From Oceanobacter sp. 1_MG-2023 (GTDB lineage: Bacteria; Pseudomonadota; Gammaproteobacteria; Pseudomonadales; Oceanobacteraceae), in assembly GCF_030689025.1 (NCBI RefSeq), contig NZ_JAUYWA010000030.1:1-38459 (forward strand): a stretch of 38,459 bases of DNA. Reading direction: 5' to 3'. Below are positions 1 through 8,961 of the stretch, one piece after another (positions within the stretch are counted from its first letter, which is position 1; every line of letters begins with the position of its first letter). The position numbers and the translations under genes are program-made. Under the pieces are notes generated by a model, which did no database searches, had not been told where the DNA came from, and worked only from the letters and a program-made list of their open reading frames with translations.

Positions 1-76
1 TTCGCTGCATTCGTCGCCTTGCTCTGAACAACGGCAACACTCGCGCAGAGCCGTGCAGGATTAAATAGATGTCCCC
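1..76 (-). repeat. Dispersed repeat, copy 1 (window left end)
   Basis: Bases 1-76 are the reverse complement of 38373-38448 with a single mismatch. Bases 32-76 also match 16764-16808 with two mismatches. The outer end, read on the minus strand, begins GGGGACATCTATTTAATCC. No coding sequence is recognised in it. Being at the very edge, it may be cut by the window boundary. Confidence 0.9.
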
Positions 77-274
77 TAGTAGTTGCCTGGCTCGTGAATA
101 TTATCTGAGCCATGGCTTCGTTATATATATGTTTATATAACGGCAAATTACATACCAGAGTGAAAAACCTTTAATGGCGCTGTTTTGAACGGATAAAGTC
201 GTCAGAACAAACGTTTATTGTTGTTTTTTGTAAGACAAAAGGATGAGTTTGTAGGAATTACGACATGATTTCAG

Positions 275-310
275 GCCACCGTTCTGACATAAAAGTATCA
301 GAACGGTGGC
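275..310 (-). terminator. Perfect stem-loop downstream of the nrt operon
   Basis: A 13-bp perfect stem (275-287 with 298-310) has a 10-nt loop and lies about 50 bases after the nrtD stop codon. No U-tract follows on either strand, so it is not a classical intrinsic terminator. It could protect the 3' end of the message or assist factor-dependent termination. The rest of 77-357 shows nothing else I can name. Confidence 0.4.
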
Positions 311-357
311 TGCTGTGACGATTGGGGCAAGACGGAGGGGAGGTGTATCAGGACGGA

Positions 358-1146
358 TCAGGCGACTTTTTTGTGTTTTTCATAAAGAAACCGCAGCACT
401 TGATGGCGCAGGTGGTTATAGCGAGGGTCGTCGGCCAGTTCCAGGCGGTTACGTGGCCGCTCCAGATCAATGTCGAGAATTTCGCCAATGGTCGCCGCCG
501 GGCCGTTGGTCATCATCACGATACGATCCGACAGCAAAACAGCTTCATCGACATCGTGAGTAATCATGATAACGGTGTTGTTCAGCTCTTTCTGGATGTC
601 CATCAGCGAGTCTTGCAAATGGGCACGGGTGAGGGCGTCCAGCGCCCCGAACGGCTCATCCATCAGCAAAATGTCGGGTTCCATTGCCAGTGCCCGGGCA
701 ATACCGACCCGCTGTTTCATGCCGCCAGAAATTTCGTCCGGGCGCTTGTGCATGGCGTGAGTCATATGTACCAGCTCCAGATTGTGCTCAATCCAGGCGC
801 GCATCTCGGCTTTGGATTTTTTGCCCTGGAAGACGGTTTTGACCGCCAGCTCAACGTTTTGATAGGCCGTTAGCCAGGGCAGCAGCGAATGGTTCTGGAA
901 TACAACCGCCCGTTCCGGCCCCGGTTCGTTGACCTCACGGCCGTGGAGCATGACGCCGCCTTCGGTTGCTTGCAGCAAGCCAGCAACGATATTCAGCACC
1001 GTGGACTTGCCACAGCCCGAGTGCCCAATCAGGGAAATGTATTCGCCCTGTCTGATTTTCAGGTCAACGTCGCGCAAAGCGCGGAAGGCGCCATTAGGGG
1101 TTGGAAATTCGATGCCAACGCGGCTGATGTCGAGGATCACGCTCAT
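358..1146 (-). CDS. nrtD: Nitrate/nitrite ABC transporter, ATP-binding subunit (NrtD/NasD type)
   Basis: Cytoplasmic ATPase that energises nitrate or nitrite uptake with the permease NrtB. The 262-residue protein has a full ABC set: Walker A GHSGCGKST at 41-49, Q-loop Q84, signature SGGMKQ at 140-145, Walker B ILLMDEP at 159-165 and H-loop H197. The sequence after Walker B (FGALDALTR) and the overall length fit the nitrate/sulfonate/taurine class, and the context with NrtA and NasST favours nitrate. The ATG start has GGAGAA about 8 bases upstream and lies 24 bases after nrtB, so the genes are co-transcribed. It is the last gene of the operon. Cyanate or taurine transport is the less likely alternative. 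Confidence 0.92.
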   Translation of the reverse strand: MSVILDISRVGIEFPTPNGAFRALRDVDLKIRQGEYISLIGHSGCGKSTVLNIVAGLLQATEGGVMLHGREVNEPGPERAVVFQNHSLLPWLTAYQNVELAVKTVFQGKKSKAEMRAWIEHNLELVHMTHAMHKRPDEISGGMKQRVGIARALAMEPDILLMDEPFGALDALTRAHLQDSLMDIQKELNNTVIMITHDVDEAVLLSDRIVMMTNGPAATIGEILDIDLERPRNRLELADDPRYNHLRHQVLRFLYEKHKKVA

Positions 1147-1170
1147 AATAAATTCTCCGGTGTTAATGGC

Positions 1171-2175
1171 TTAACGTACGTTGGCTGATTTGTCCCAGGA
1201 CACTGCTTTTTGCAGGCTGAGCATCAGACGGTCGAGGGCAAAACCGATCAGGCCAATGGTGATTACCGCTACCATGATGCGGCCAAGGGAGTCGGATGAG
1301 CCGTTCTGGAATTCATCCCAGACAAACTTGCCCAGCCCGGGGTTCTGGGCCAGCATTTCGGCAGCAATCAGTACCATCCAGGCAATCCCTAATGACAGTC
1401 GCAAGCCGGTGAAAATCATGGGAATGGCAGAGGGCAGGACGATTTTGGTGACATGCGTGATGAAGTTCAGGCGCAACACCTGACTGACGTTTTGCAAGTC
1501 CTGTGAAATGGACGCAACGCCCACGGATGTGTTGAGCAAGGTAGGCCAGAGCGAGCAAAGCATGACCGTGATCATGGAGTTCACAAACGACTTGGGCACC
1601 GCCGGGTCATCCGAGACGTATACGGCGCTGACCACCATGGTCACCAGTGGCAACCAGGCCAGTGGGGATACGGGTTTGAATATCTGGATAATCGGATTAA
1701 ACGCGTCGTTCAGCGTGGCGCTCAGGCCTGTCAGGATTCCCAGTGGAATAGCGATCAGCGAGGCCAGAATAAAGCCCGTCATGACGGTTATCAGGCTGGT
1801 CAGGATCTGATCAAAATACGTGGCTTTGCCGGTGTAATCCCGAATCTTTGGCACATAATCGGGGTCTTCGGCCACGCGGGCATCATTGCGCAGCTGTTGG
1901 CGTTCATAAAAGGCCTCTGCCTTTTCGCGCTCGGCAATGTGTTCGCTGATCAGGCCCTTGCTCTGTTCGTACACATCCGCAGGGCCGGGGAAATTACCCA
2001 ACGAGGTTTCGATATTACTGGCGGCTCCGTGCCAGATCATCAGGAACACCAGGATACCGGCCAGCGGCACACCAATGGCTTTGGCGATGATCTGGAAATT
2101 CAGACCAATGTTGTCGCCTTGCAGGATTTTCACTATAGGCTCAAGCCACGGCAATTTCGACAGTGCCATATTCAT
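1171..2175 (-). CDS. nrtB: Nitrate/nitrite ABC transporter, permease (NrtB)
   Basis: Inner-membrane permease of the nitrate transporter, 334 residues. A first membrane segment (about 28-48) is followed by a charged, probably periplasmic stretch (about 52-125) rich in Glu, Lys and Arg. The BPD_transp_1 core comes next, with several hydrophobic helices. The cytoplasmic EAA-type loop that docks on the ATPase lies near VLRLNFITHVTKIVLPSAIP. Length and the long N-terminal insert match proteobacterial NrtB/NasE rather than the shorter taurine permeases. GGAG sits about 9 bases before the ATG; a second in-frame ATG two codons later is possible. It follows nrtA after a 121-bp spacer holding two hairpins. 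Confidence 0.92.
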   Translation of the reverse strand: MNMALSKLPWLEPIVKILQGDNIGLNFQIIAKAIGVPLAGILVFLMIWHGAASNIETSLGNFPGPADVYEQSKGLISEHIAEREKAEAFYERQQLRNDARVAEDPDYVPKIRDYTGKATYFDQILTSLITVMTGFILASLIAIPLGILTGLSATLNDAFNPIIQIFKPVSPLAWLPLVTMVVSAVYVSDDPAVPKSFVNSMITVMLCSLWPTLLNTSVGVASISQDLQNVSQVLRLNFITHVTKIVLPSAIPMIFTGLRLSLGIAWMVLIAAEMLAQNPGLGKFVWDEFQNGSSDSLGRIMVAVITIGLIGFALDRLMLSLQKAVSWDKSANVR

Positions 2176-2213
2176 GTTGTATATCTCCGGGTCGCACGGT
2201 GGTTGCTGACGTT

Positions 2214-2270
2214 CGGGGCATCGCCCCGCCGTGTATGCCGCATCGACCGTTGTTGTTGGTATGGGTCGAT
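2214..2270 (-). other. Two hairpins in the nrtA-nrtB spacer
   Basis: The spacer holds a short stem CGGGGC/GCCCCG (2214-2219 with 2223-2228) and a 7-bp stem ATCGACC/GGTCGAT (2242-2248 with 2264-2270). Neither has a U-tract. Hairpins after a binding-protein gene commonly stabilise the upstream message so that binding protein exceeds permease. That role is inferred here. Confidence 0.45.
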
Positions 2271-2296
2271 ACGGGGTCTGATAAATCTATCGAATG

Positions 2297-3685
2297 TTAG
2301 ATTTTGTCGTTGCCTTGCAGACCAATTTTGAATTTTTTCAGGTAGGCGTTGGGGGCTTTACCGTCATAGGTTACGCCGTCGATAAACTGGGTCTGCGGGG
2401 CTTTGAAACCGTCTTCGGTCGTGAAGTCCGGGAAATCCACAGCATCCAGCTTGCCTTCCTTGATCAGGGCTTTGGCTGCATCGGCATAGATGTCTGGACG
2501 GTAGACTTTTTTGGCAATATCCATGTACCAGCTATCCGGTTGGGCATCGGCAATTTGTCCCCAGCGGCGCATTTGGGTCAGATACCAGATCGCATCGGAG
2601 TAATAAGGGTAGGTTGCGTTATAACGAAAGAAAACGTTGAAATCCGGTACGTCCCGGGTGTCGCCTTTTTCGTATTCAAAGGTGCCGGTCATGGAGTTGG
2701 CGATCACGTCGTAATCAGCCCCCACATAGTTGGATTGGGAGAGAATTTTAACGGCTTCCGGACGGTTGGCGTTGTTGTCGGCATCGAGCCAGGCAGCGGC
2801 ACGAATCAGTGCCTTGACCACGGCCTTGTGGGTGATCGGGTATTTATCGGCCCATTGCTGGCTTACACCAAAGACTTTTTCCGGGTTGTTTTTCCAGATT
2901 TCATAGTCGGTAATCACCGGTACGCCAATGCCTTTGAACACGGCTTGCTGGTTCCAGGGTTCGCCCACGCAGTAACCGTAAATGGTACCGGCTTCCATGG
3001 TGGAGGGCATCTGTGGTGGTGGCGTAACCGACAGCAAGGCATCGGCATTGAGTTTGCCCGAGGTATCGCCTTTGGCGGGGGCGTAGTAGCCGGGGTGAAT
3101 GCCACCGGCTGCGAGCCAGTAACGCAGCTCATAGTTATGGGTCGATACCGGGAATACCATGCCCATATTGAAGGGCTTGCCTGCTGCCTTGTACTTGTCA
3201 ACGACCGGCTTCAGGGCATCGGCCTTGATTGGATGGATCGGTTTGCCATCGGCTCCCATGGGGACATAAGGCTTCATTTGTTGCCAGATGTCGTTGGAGA
3301 CGGTGATGGCGTTGCCGTTCAGGTCCATGCTGAAGGCGGTGATAATATCGGCCTTGGTACCAAAACCGATGGTGGCGCCCAACGGCTGGCCTGCAAGCAT
3401 GTGAGCACCGTCCAGCTGGCCGTCGATCACACGATCCAGTAGCACTTTCCAGTTCGCCTGGGCTTCCAGTGTGACGTACAGGCCTTCGTCTTCGAAGTAG
3501 CCTTTTTCATAAGCAATGGCCAGAGGCGCCATGTCCGTCAGTTTGATAAAGCCGAACGTGAGCTCTTCTTTCTCGGGGTACTGCTTTGCCAGCGCAGCAG
3601 GTGCCGCCAGCGTCGCCAGTCCGGTTGCCAGAATGGCAGCACTGGTCAGTAATGTTCGGCGTAATGGAGTAATTACTCGCATCAT
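2297..3685 (-). CDS. nrtA: Nitrate/nitrite-binding periplasmic protein (NrtA)
   Basis: Periplasmic solute-binding protein delivering nitrate or nitrite to NrtB/NrtD, 462 residues. The start is placed at 3685 ([10 protein letters not shown]): GAGGAA lies 5 bases upstream, while the upstream ATG at 3730 has no Shine-Dalgarno and sits over the leader terminator. Residues 1-33 are an export signal: a basic PLRR start, a hydrophobic run, then an Ala-rich cleavage region (AALA). The RR pair hints at Tat, but the motif is weak. The mature part is the NMT1/NrtA fold ([21 protein letters not shown]). It is paralogous to the neighbouring cytoplasmic NasS, sharing for example the region around [11 protein letters not shown]. 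Expression is probably gated by the leader terminator and the sigma-54-like promoter listed separately. Confidence 0.94.
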   Translation of the reverse strand: MMRVITPLRRTLLTSAAILATGLATLAAPAALAKQYPEKEELTFGFIKLTDMAPLAIAYEKGYFEDEGLYVTLEAQANWKVLLDRVIDGQLDGAHMLAGQPLGATIGFGTKADIITAFSMDLNGNAITVSNDIWQQMKPYVPMGADGKPIHPIKADALKPVVDKYKAAGKPFNMGMVFPVSTHNYELRYWLAAGGIHPGYYAPAKGDTSGKLNADALLSVTPPPQMPSTMEAGTIYGYCVGEPWNQQAVFKGIGVPVITDYEIWKNNPEKVFGVSQQWADKYPITHKAVVKALIRAAAWLDADNNANRPEAVKILSQSNYVGADYDVIANSMTGTFEYEKGDTRDVPDFNVFFRYNATYPYYSDAIWYLTQMRRWGQIADAQPDSWYMDIAKKVYRPDIYADAAKALIKEGKLDAVDFPDFTTEDGFKAPQTQFIDGVTYDGKAPNAYLKKFKIGLQGNDKI

Positions 3686-3713
3686 ATTTCCTCTCTGAAG
3701 CAGGTTTTGAAGC

Positions 3714-3750
3714 AAAAAAAAGCGCCACAACGTGTAAACGTTGTAGCGCC
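3714..3750 (-). terminator. Intrinsic terminator in the nrtA leader (attenuator)
   Basis: Read on the minus strand, a 12-nt arm GGCGCTACAACG and its partner CGTTGTGGCGCT enclose loop TTTACA and are followed by eight T. One internal pair is a G-U wobble. It lies about 28 bases upstream of the nrtA ATG and downstream of the predicted promoter, so it should stop transcription before nrtA unless antiterminated. The nasA leader has the same arrangement. Confidence 0.9.
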
Positions 3751-3777
3751 TTTGCTTGAATTCTGTGTTTTAAATGC

Positions 3778-3793
3778 AGTCCGCCATTGGACT
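3778..3793 (-). promoter_or_regulatory. Candidate ANTAR (NasT) RNA hairpin in the nrtA leader
   Basis: On the minus strand, a 5-bp stem AGTCC/GGACT closes the hexaloop AATGGC, with A at loop position 1 and G at position 4. That is the pattern reported for ANTAR-protein targets in nitrate leaders. It lies 27 bases before the leader terminator. Such targets normally have two hairpins; I could not identify a convincing second one. Confidence 0.6.
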
Positions 3794-3809
3794 TGTATAA
3801 GGACTGATA

Positions 3810-3825
3810 TTCAAACGATGTGCCA
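3810..3825 (-). promoter_or_regulatory. Sigma-54-like promoter for nrtA
   Basis: The minus strand reads TGGCACATCGTTTGAA. The -24 element TGGCAC is perfect and the -12 element is TTGA instead of TTGC, giving GG-N10-GA. The predicted start of transcription is near 3799, just upstream of the hexaloop hairpin. The same variant occurs upstream of nasA and aapJ. Confidence 0.65.
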
Positions 3826-3859
3826 AAACCTGAGCATCACCCGGAAAAAGAAACAAAAA

Positions 3860-3882
3860 CCGCTGTCACGCCCATACAGCGG
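3860..3882 (-). terminator. Intrinsic terminator after nasTS
   Basis: On the minus strand CCGCTGT/ACAGCGG forms a 7-bp stem with a 9-nt loop, followed by TTTTTGTTTCTTTTT. It lies after nasS and before the nrtA promoter, so it would separate nasTS transcription from nrtA. A role as a further leader hairpin is less likely because the nrtA promoter is downstream of it. Confidence 0.65.
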
Positions 3883-3955
3883 GCCTTGGGTGGTATTTTT
3901 GTGAATACCTCAAGGCTGGGCCAACAAGTGGTAATTCCTCATCGCCTGATCAATC

Positions 3956-3972
3956 GGCACAAGACTGGTGCA
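3956..3972 (-). promoter_or_regulatory. NtrC-like dyad upstream of the nrtA promoter
   Basis: The minus strand reads TGCACCAGTCTTGTGCC, an exact GCAC-N7-GTGC dyad like known NtrC enhancer sites (TGCACC-N5-GGTGCA). It is about 130 bases upstream of the -24 element, a usual enhancer distance. Only the inner four bases of each half are conserved, so this is a candidate. Confidence 0.4.
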
Positions 3973-4039
3973 ATAACGGGCCGGGTTAGCCCGGTTTTGG
4001 GCGTTTTCTGACGGTGTTTTCTGGTTTCTGGTGACAGGA

Positions 4040-5215
4040 TTAACGATGATAACTAAACGCCGTTGGTGCCATGGCCACACCATCCAGCTGCCACGGATCG
4101 CGATGATCCAGCGCCAGCCGGGTACCTTCTGCCACGAGTGCAGGCCGCTGTAATGCTTGCTGGTACAGGTCGCTACGGTAGCACTCGCGGATAGTTTCTT
4201 CGCAGTCCAGGGCGGAACTGACCCAGCCCCAGCGCTGCATTTGTTGCAGGAACCAGACGCCATGCTCTTGCCAGGGATAGTTGGCCAATGAGCGGTGGAA
4301 CACCAGCATATCCGGCTGCTGCTGCTGGGATTCTCCGGGGCGGTAAACAAACTCGCCTACCAGTGCTGGCAAAGCCGCCGCAACCGGAATCTGAATCGCA
4401 TCGGCCAATAAGGCTCCTGCGGCTTCGCGGTGATCGTCCAGCCAGAGAGTGGCCTTGTCCAGTGCCCGGATCAGGGCCTGGGTGGTGTTGGGGTGAGTAT
4501 TGGCCCACTCCTGGGTCAGTCCCAGTACCTTGTCGGGGGCGCTGTGCCACAAGTCCGGGCCAGTCAGCAAGCATTCGCCAACTTCTTGCTGGATCGCTAC
4601 TGAGTTCCAGGGGGCACCGGCACAAAACCCATCGATATGAGACAGCGATAAATGATCAACCATTTGTGATGGCGGCAGTACCACCAGAATCACATCCTGA
4701 TCCGGGTCCACGCCCGATGCGGCCAGCCAGTCCCGTAGCAACAGGTTGTGAATGGAGTAGGGATAAACGGTGGCAAAAATCAGCGGCGACTCACCCCGGG
4801 AACGGCGGCTCTGAACCAGCTTTTTGAGTGCTTTGCCTGAGGCGATAGCATCCCCTGAAGGAGATTGCCCGGAGGCCTGCTCTTCCAGCTGTTGGCCTAA
4901 CGATCGTGAGATCGTAAAGGCGTTACCGTTCAGGCCAAAGGCAAAGGGAGCCATCATGGCTTTTTTCAGGCCACCCAGACCCAAATGGGTCGCCAGTAAC
5001 ATCGGGGCCAGCATTTGTGCACCATCGAGATGGCCGACCAGTACCTTGTCACGAATATTGGCCCAGGAGACTTCCTGTTGCAGCTCGACGTTGAGGCCTT
5101 CTGCGGCAAAGTAACCCTGGGCATCGGCTACCAGTAGGGGCAGGCTGTCGCTCAGTGGCATGTAGCCCAGTATCAGGCTGGATTTTTCCAGTGGATCAGA
5201 GTCTGTCATAGTCAA
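4040..5215 (-). CDS. nasS: Nitrate-sensing regulator NasS (NrtA-like, cytoplasmic)
   Basis: A 391-residue NrtA-family protein without a signal peptide: the N-terminus MTMTDSDPLEKSS leads straight into the binding fold (LILGYMPLSDSLPLLVADAQGYF). In characterised nasST systems NasS holds NasT inactive and releases it when nitrate or nitrite binds. It conserves blocks shared with NrtA, such as HLDGAQMLAP near residue 63 and RDWLAASGVDPD. It overlaps the end of nasT by 4 bases (ATGA), indicating translational coupling, and both target leaders are in this window. The role is assigned from family and context. A diverged transport component is unlikely given the missing export signal. Confidence 0.9.
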   Translation of the reverse strand: MTMTDSDPLEKSSLILGYMPLSDSLPLLVADAQGYFAAEGLNVELQQEVSWANIRDKVLVGHLDGAQMLAPMLLATHLGLGGLKKAMMAPFAFGLNGNAFTISRSLGQQLEEQASGQSPSGDAIASGKALKKLVQSRRSRGESPLIFATVYPYSIHNLLLRDWLAASGVDPDQDVILVVLPPSQMVDHLSLSHIDGFCAGAPWNSVAIQQEVGECLLTGPDLWHSAPDKVLGLTQEWANTHPNTTQALIRALDKATLWLDDHREAAGALLADAIQIPVAAALPALVGEFVYRPGESQQQQPDMLVFHRSLANYPWQEHGVWFLQQMQRWGWVSSALDCEETIRECYRSDLYQQALQRPALVAEGTRLALDHRDPWQLDGVAMAPTAFSYHR

Positions 5216-5829
5216 CCGTTCAGCAGGTTCATTACCGAAATAATGTTTTTGGCGACATCCACCATACGTTGGCCGCGATCCATGGCCATTTTGCGCATGG
5301 CGTGATACGCCTCTTCTTCCGACATGTTTTTTTGCTTCATCAGCAAGGCTTTGGCTTCGTCCAGCAGACGTCGGTCGGCCAACTGGTTTTTGGTTTTTTC
5401 CAGCTCGCCACGCAAAGCCTGGAATTCCCGAAAGCGGGCGACGGCCACATCCATAATGGACTTGACGCGAGCGGGGTTGAGACCATCGACAACGTAAGCA
5501 CTGACTCCGGCCCGTACGGCTTTTTCAATAGTGGCGGGGTCGTCTTCATCAGAAAACATGATCACCGGCTTGGGGTTGTGCTGATTCAGCACGGTCATAT
5601 GCTCCAGCATGTCCCGATCCGGGCTTTCGATGTCGATAATAATGACGTCTGGCTGGTGTTCCATCACCTTTTTCATCAGGCCCTGGGCACTGGCGAGGCA
5701 GGCAACGACTTCACAACCGGCATCCGACAGTGCCTGTTGCAGGATGGCAGCCCGAGGGGCCTGGTCATCAACAACCATGATTCGGGGCGGAGGGCTCCCC
5801 TGTTTTGCTCGGGATTCACGGTGGGCCAT
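5212..5829 (-). CDS. nasT: ANTAR-domain antiterminator NasT
   Basis: A 205-residue response-regulator-like RNA-binding protein. The receiver domain spans about 16-130, with acidic D21/D22, phosphoacceptor-position D66 (IIIDIESPD) and alternating hydrophobic strands. A coiled linker (131-150) leads to the C-terminal ANTAR domain (about 148-203; RRLLDEAKALLMKQKNMSEEEAY, conserved A and R positions). In known systems NasT binds leader RNA hexaloop hairpins and prevents intrinsic termination, under inhibition by NasS rather than by phosphorylation. Here nasT comes first and overlaps nasS by 4 bases. No clear Shine-Dalgarno precedes its ATG. The upstream stretch 5830-6118 is divergent with the radical SAM gene and shows no motif I can name. 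Confidence 0.93.
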   Translation of the reverse strand: MAHRESRAKQGSPPPRIMVVDDQAPRAAILQQALSDAGCEVVACLASAQGLMKKVMEHQPDVIIIDIESPDRDMLEHMTVLNQHNPKPVIMFSDEDDPATIEKAVRAGVSAYVVDGLNPARVKSIMDVAVARFREFQALRGELEKTKNQLADRRLLDEAKALLMKQKNMSEEEAYHAMRKMAMDRGQRMVDVAKNIISVMNLLNG

Positions 5830-6118
5830 TATGTTGGGCTGTATCTCGATAAGTTAATAAGGATGTTAGCAGTTTTTGCTGGAATAACAGAAGCGTGCAG
5901 GGATTCCCTGTTGTTGTTATGGACGCAGCGGCCAATGACGCTTTTGTGATCAGATACTGGTCTTTTGCACGGCTGAGGCGGTCAGGTGTTAATTAATAGG
6001 GATATTACCGCCAATTTCCGACTATTTGACTGGGTTATTCTTCAGTCTTGGGCCGAATTTTGGGAGAATAGCCAATCTTTGGCGTCCGCCAGTCCGTGTA
6101 TACAAGAGCTTGAATTTT

Positions 6119-8440
6119 ATGTCGCAGTCCAACCAGCAGCCGGTCACGACCGAGGTGCCACACCTGTTTTCGCATTTTCCCTATTGGGCCGAGTGTTTCG
6201 GCACCGCACCGTTTTTGCCAACGACGCGAGAGGAAATGGATCAGCTGGGCTGGGACAGTTGCGACATTATTGTGGTGTGTGGTGATGCCTATGTCGATCA
6301 TCCCAGTTTCGGGATGGCCGTCATCGGACGGCTGCTGGAGAGCCAGGGCTTCCGCGTCGGCCTGATTTGTCAGCCAGACTGGAACGATCCCGATGCCTTT
6401 ACCTGCCTTGGCCAACCCAATTTCTACTTTGGGGTATCAGCGGGCAATATGGACTCGATGATCAACCGCTACACAGCGGATCTCAAGGTACGTTCGGAAG
6501 ACGCTTACACGCCCGGCGGTGAACCGGGCAAGCGTCCGGATCGGGCCGTAATTGTCTATTCGCAAAAAATCCGTGAAGTGTACAAGGATATTCCGATTGT
6601 GATTGGCGGAATCGAAGCCAGCCTGCGCCGGATTGCCCAGTACGATTACTGGAGCGATCAGGTACGGCGGTCGGTATTGATCGATTCCGGAGCGGATATC
6701 CTGCTGTACGGCAACGCTGAACGGGCATTGGTGGATCTAACCCACAAACTGGCCGAAGGGCGCGATATCAAGGATATTATCGACCTGCGTGGTACCGCCA
6801 TTTTGCGTGATGCCGCGCCACAAGGCTGGACTGAAATCGACTCAACCCGCATCGACTGGCCGGGGAAAATCGACGTTATTGCCAACCCCTATGAAATGAA
6901 AGAAGCCAACAGCGACAGCTGTGCTTCCGACCAGCAAGCGCTGGAAGCAGGGGCTGACGCCGACACCGATATCATGCCGGTCAAAATTGTTCCGATGCCA
7001 TTGCAGCGCAAGGTCGAACACGACAACAGTCGCACCTATATTCGTTTGCCCTCATTCGACAAGGTACGCAACGACAGCGCCCTGTATGCCCATGCCTCAC
7101 GGGTGTTACACCAGGAATCCAACCCCTATAACGCGCACCCGCTGATGCAAAAACACGGTACCCAGGAAGTGTGGGTCAACCCACCGCCCATTCCGCTGGA
7201 AACCGACGAAATGGACGCCGTCTTTGCATTGCCGTACCAGCGCATTCCACATCCGGCGTATGGTGATGCCCGCATTCCGGCTTACGATATGATCCGGTTT
7301 TCGGTGAACATCATGCGTGGCTGTTTTGGCGGCTGTACCTTCTGCTCGATTACCGAACACGAAGGCCGCATTATTCAGAGTCGGTCGCAGGAAAGCATTA
7401 TTCACGAGATTGAAGAAATCCGTGACAAGGTACCAGGGTTCACAGGCACCATCTCCGACCTGGGCGGCCCAACCGCCAACATGTATATGCTCAACTGCAA
7501 AAGCGAGACGATCCTGAAAAACTGTCGTCGGCTGTCGTGTGTGTATCCCGGTATTTGTAAAAACCTCAAAACCAGCCATAAACCGACCACCGAGTTGTAT
7601 CGTGCTGCGCGGGCCTTGCCCGGCGTCAAACGTATCGCCATTGCCTCTGGCTTGCGTTACGACCTGGCGGTAGAAGACCCGGAATATGTACGTGAACTGG
7701 TGACCCACCACGTGGGTGGCTTGTTAAAAATTGCCCCGGAACATACGGAAAAAAACGTCCTCACCAAAATGATGAAACCGGGGATGGGCACCTACGACAA
7801 CTTCAAACGCATGTTCGACAAGTTCTCGAAAGAAGCCGGTAAAGAGCAATATCTGGTGCCGTATTTTATTGCCGCCCATCCAGGCACCGAAAACTCAGAC
7901 ATGATGAACCTGGCGCGCTGGCTTAAAAGCCAGAAAATGCGTGTTGATCAGGTGCAGACTTTTTATCCATCACCGATGTCACTGGCCACGGCCATGTACC
8001 ACTCCGAACGTAACCCGTTGCAACGGATGAGCTACAAAACCGCCAAAATGACCATTCCCCGCGACATTGAACAGCGTCGTTTGCAAAAAGCCTTCTTGCG
8101 TTACCACGACGAACGAAACTGGCCGATGCTGCGTGAAGAACTCAAACGTATGGGACGCCATGACCTGATTGGTAAAGGCCCGGATGCCTTGATCCCCGCC
8201 GAAGATGCTCCCTCCGGTAGCCGCCAGCGTCCTGGCTACCACGCCAAAGGACGTGGTGTGCAAGGCAAGGCCACCAAAGCACCGGTTGCGCAAAAAGCCG
8301 ACAGCGGCAATAACAAAGCCCGTTCTCAAGGCGCCGCAGCGAAAAAAGCCAAAGGCGTGGTCAGTGGCAAGGCCGCTGGCGCAGGAAAAGGCAGCGCAGG
8401 CAAGGCACCATTTGCCAAACGCGTGCGTAAACTGAAATAA
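6119..8440 (+). CDS. ygiQ: YgiQ-family (UPF0313) radical SAM protein
   Basis: A 773-residue protein of the YgiQ family. Members carry an N-terminal B12-binding-like region and a radical SAM domain; the reaction is not established. The cluster-binding motif is CX3CX2C at C402, C406 and C409 ([14 protein letters not shown]), and [11 protein letters not shown] and [15 protein letters not shown] are typical family blocks. The C-terminal 80 or so residues are rich in Lys, Ala and Gly and look disordered and basic. The start is set at 6119 (MSQSNQQP); the longer frame from 6026 adds a stretch not typical of the family. The Shine-Dalgarno is weak. It is a little longer than E. coli YgiQ because of the basic tail. 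Confidence 0.9.
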   Translation: MSQSNQQPVTTEVPHLFSHFPYWAECFGTAPFLPTTREEMDQLGWDSCDIIVVCGDAYVDHPSFGMAVIGRLLESQGFRVGLICQPDWNDPDAFTCLGQPNFYFGVSAGNMDSMINRYTADLKVRSEDAYTPGGEPGKRPDRAVIVYSQKIREVYKDIPIVIGGIEASLRRIAQYDYWSDQVRRSVLIDSGADILLYGNAERALVDLTHKLAEGRDIKDIIDLRGTAILRDAAPQGWTEIDSTRIDWPGKIDVIANPYEMKEANSDSCASDQQALEAGADADTDIMPVKIVPMPLQRKVEHDNSRTYIRLPSFDKVRNDSALYAHASRVLHQESNPYNAHPLMQKHGTQEVWVNPPPIPLETDEMDAVFALPYQRIPHPAYGDARIPAYDMIRFSVNIMRGCFGGCTFCSITEHEGRIIQSRSQESIIHEIEEIRDKVPGFTGTISDLGGPTANMYMLNCKSETILKNCRRLSCVYPGICKNLKTSHKPTTELYRAARALPGVKRIAIASGLRYDLAVEDPEYVRELVTHHVGGLLKIAPEHTEKNVLTKMMKPGMGTYDNFKRMFDKFSKEAGKEQYLVPYFIAAHPGTENSDMMNLARWLKSQKMRVDQVQTFYPSPMSLATAMYHSERNPLQRMSYKTAKMTIPRDIEQRRLQKAFLRYHDERNWPMLREELKRMGRHDLIGKGPDALIPAEDAPSGSRQRPGYHAKGRGVQGKATKAPVAQKADSGNNKARSQGAAAKKAKGVVSGKAAGAGKGSAGKAPFAKRVRKLK

Positions 8441-8465
8441 CCGATGGCGACAGAACGGTAGGGAA

Positions 8466-8509
8466 CAGCGCCGTCCGTGGCCATACCAGTGCCGTTTGTG
8501 TTTGTTAGA
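8466..8509 (+). repeat. 44-bp direct repeat, left flank of the R-M island
   Basis: This matches 15724-15767 in the same orientation at 43 of 44 bases (starting CAGCGCCGTCCGTGG, ending TTTGTTAGA). It starts 26 bases after the ygiQ stop codon. The pair encloses all the restriction-modification genes, so it marks a candidate boundary of a transferred segment. Confidence 0.9.
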
Positions 8510-8511
8510 TT

Positions 8512-8547
8512 GGGTATTGGAGCGGGTATTGGAGTAGATATTGGGGC
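8512..8547 (+). repeat. 12-bp tandem repeat, three copies
   Basis: GGGTATTGGAGC, GGGTATTGGAGT and AGATATTGGGGC stand head to tail directly after the 44-bp repeat. The third copy is diverged. No function is visible. Confidence 0.75.
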
Positions 8548-8961
8548 AGCCATGGAGGGCGTCCCTACGATTCGGGTAGCCAAAAAATCTGAAGTTCGCA
8601 ATCCAAAGTAATAAGAGAAACTGCTCAACGCGCAGTTAAAGAAATACCACAGCAAAATAAACCCCATCACGATGCACATGAGCCAATATGATTTTATTTA
8701 TTACGGGGTTTGAAAAATGAAATAACAAGCGCTGCTGAACGGCCTGACGGGCCAGTTTTTGCGAGCTTGATGTTGAAATTCAATAATAAAATGAATACCT
8801 CGGACGCATGGAACTTCACAGCATTGGAGTGCTGAAGTGTGCAATAAACGAGGGCGACAGAGGCGCCAGTTTCTGCCAGAATCAGAGCCATAAGTCCGAC
8901 CTTGCCCACACAGTAATACCCGGGATGGGTAAGGCATTGATACCATGGAATCGTTTCTGCA
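8548..8961. other. Non-coding stretch upstream of hsdM
   Basis: No convincing gene is seen here. A minus-strand open frame crosses this stretch and runs into the hsdM 5' end, but it has no recognisable domain and no good start. The region should hold the hsdM promoter; no clear -35/-10 pair stands out. It contains a short inverted repeat near 8742 (GGCCTGACGGGCC). Confidence 0.5.

Noticed and set aside
2294..3442. A 382-codon plus-strand open frame
   Set aside because: It lies wholly antisense to nrtA, whose signal peptide, ribosome binding site and family match are clear. Long antisense frames are common opposite biased codon use.
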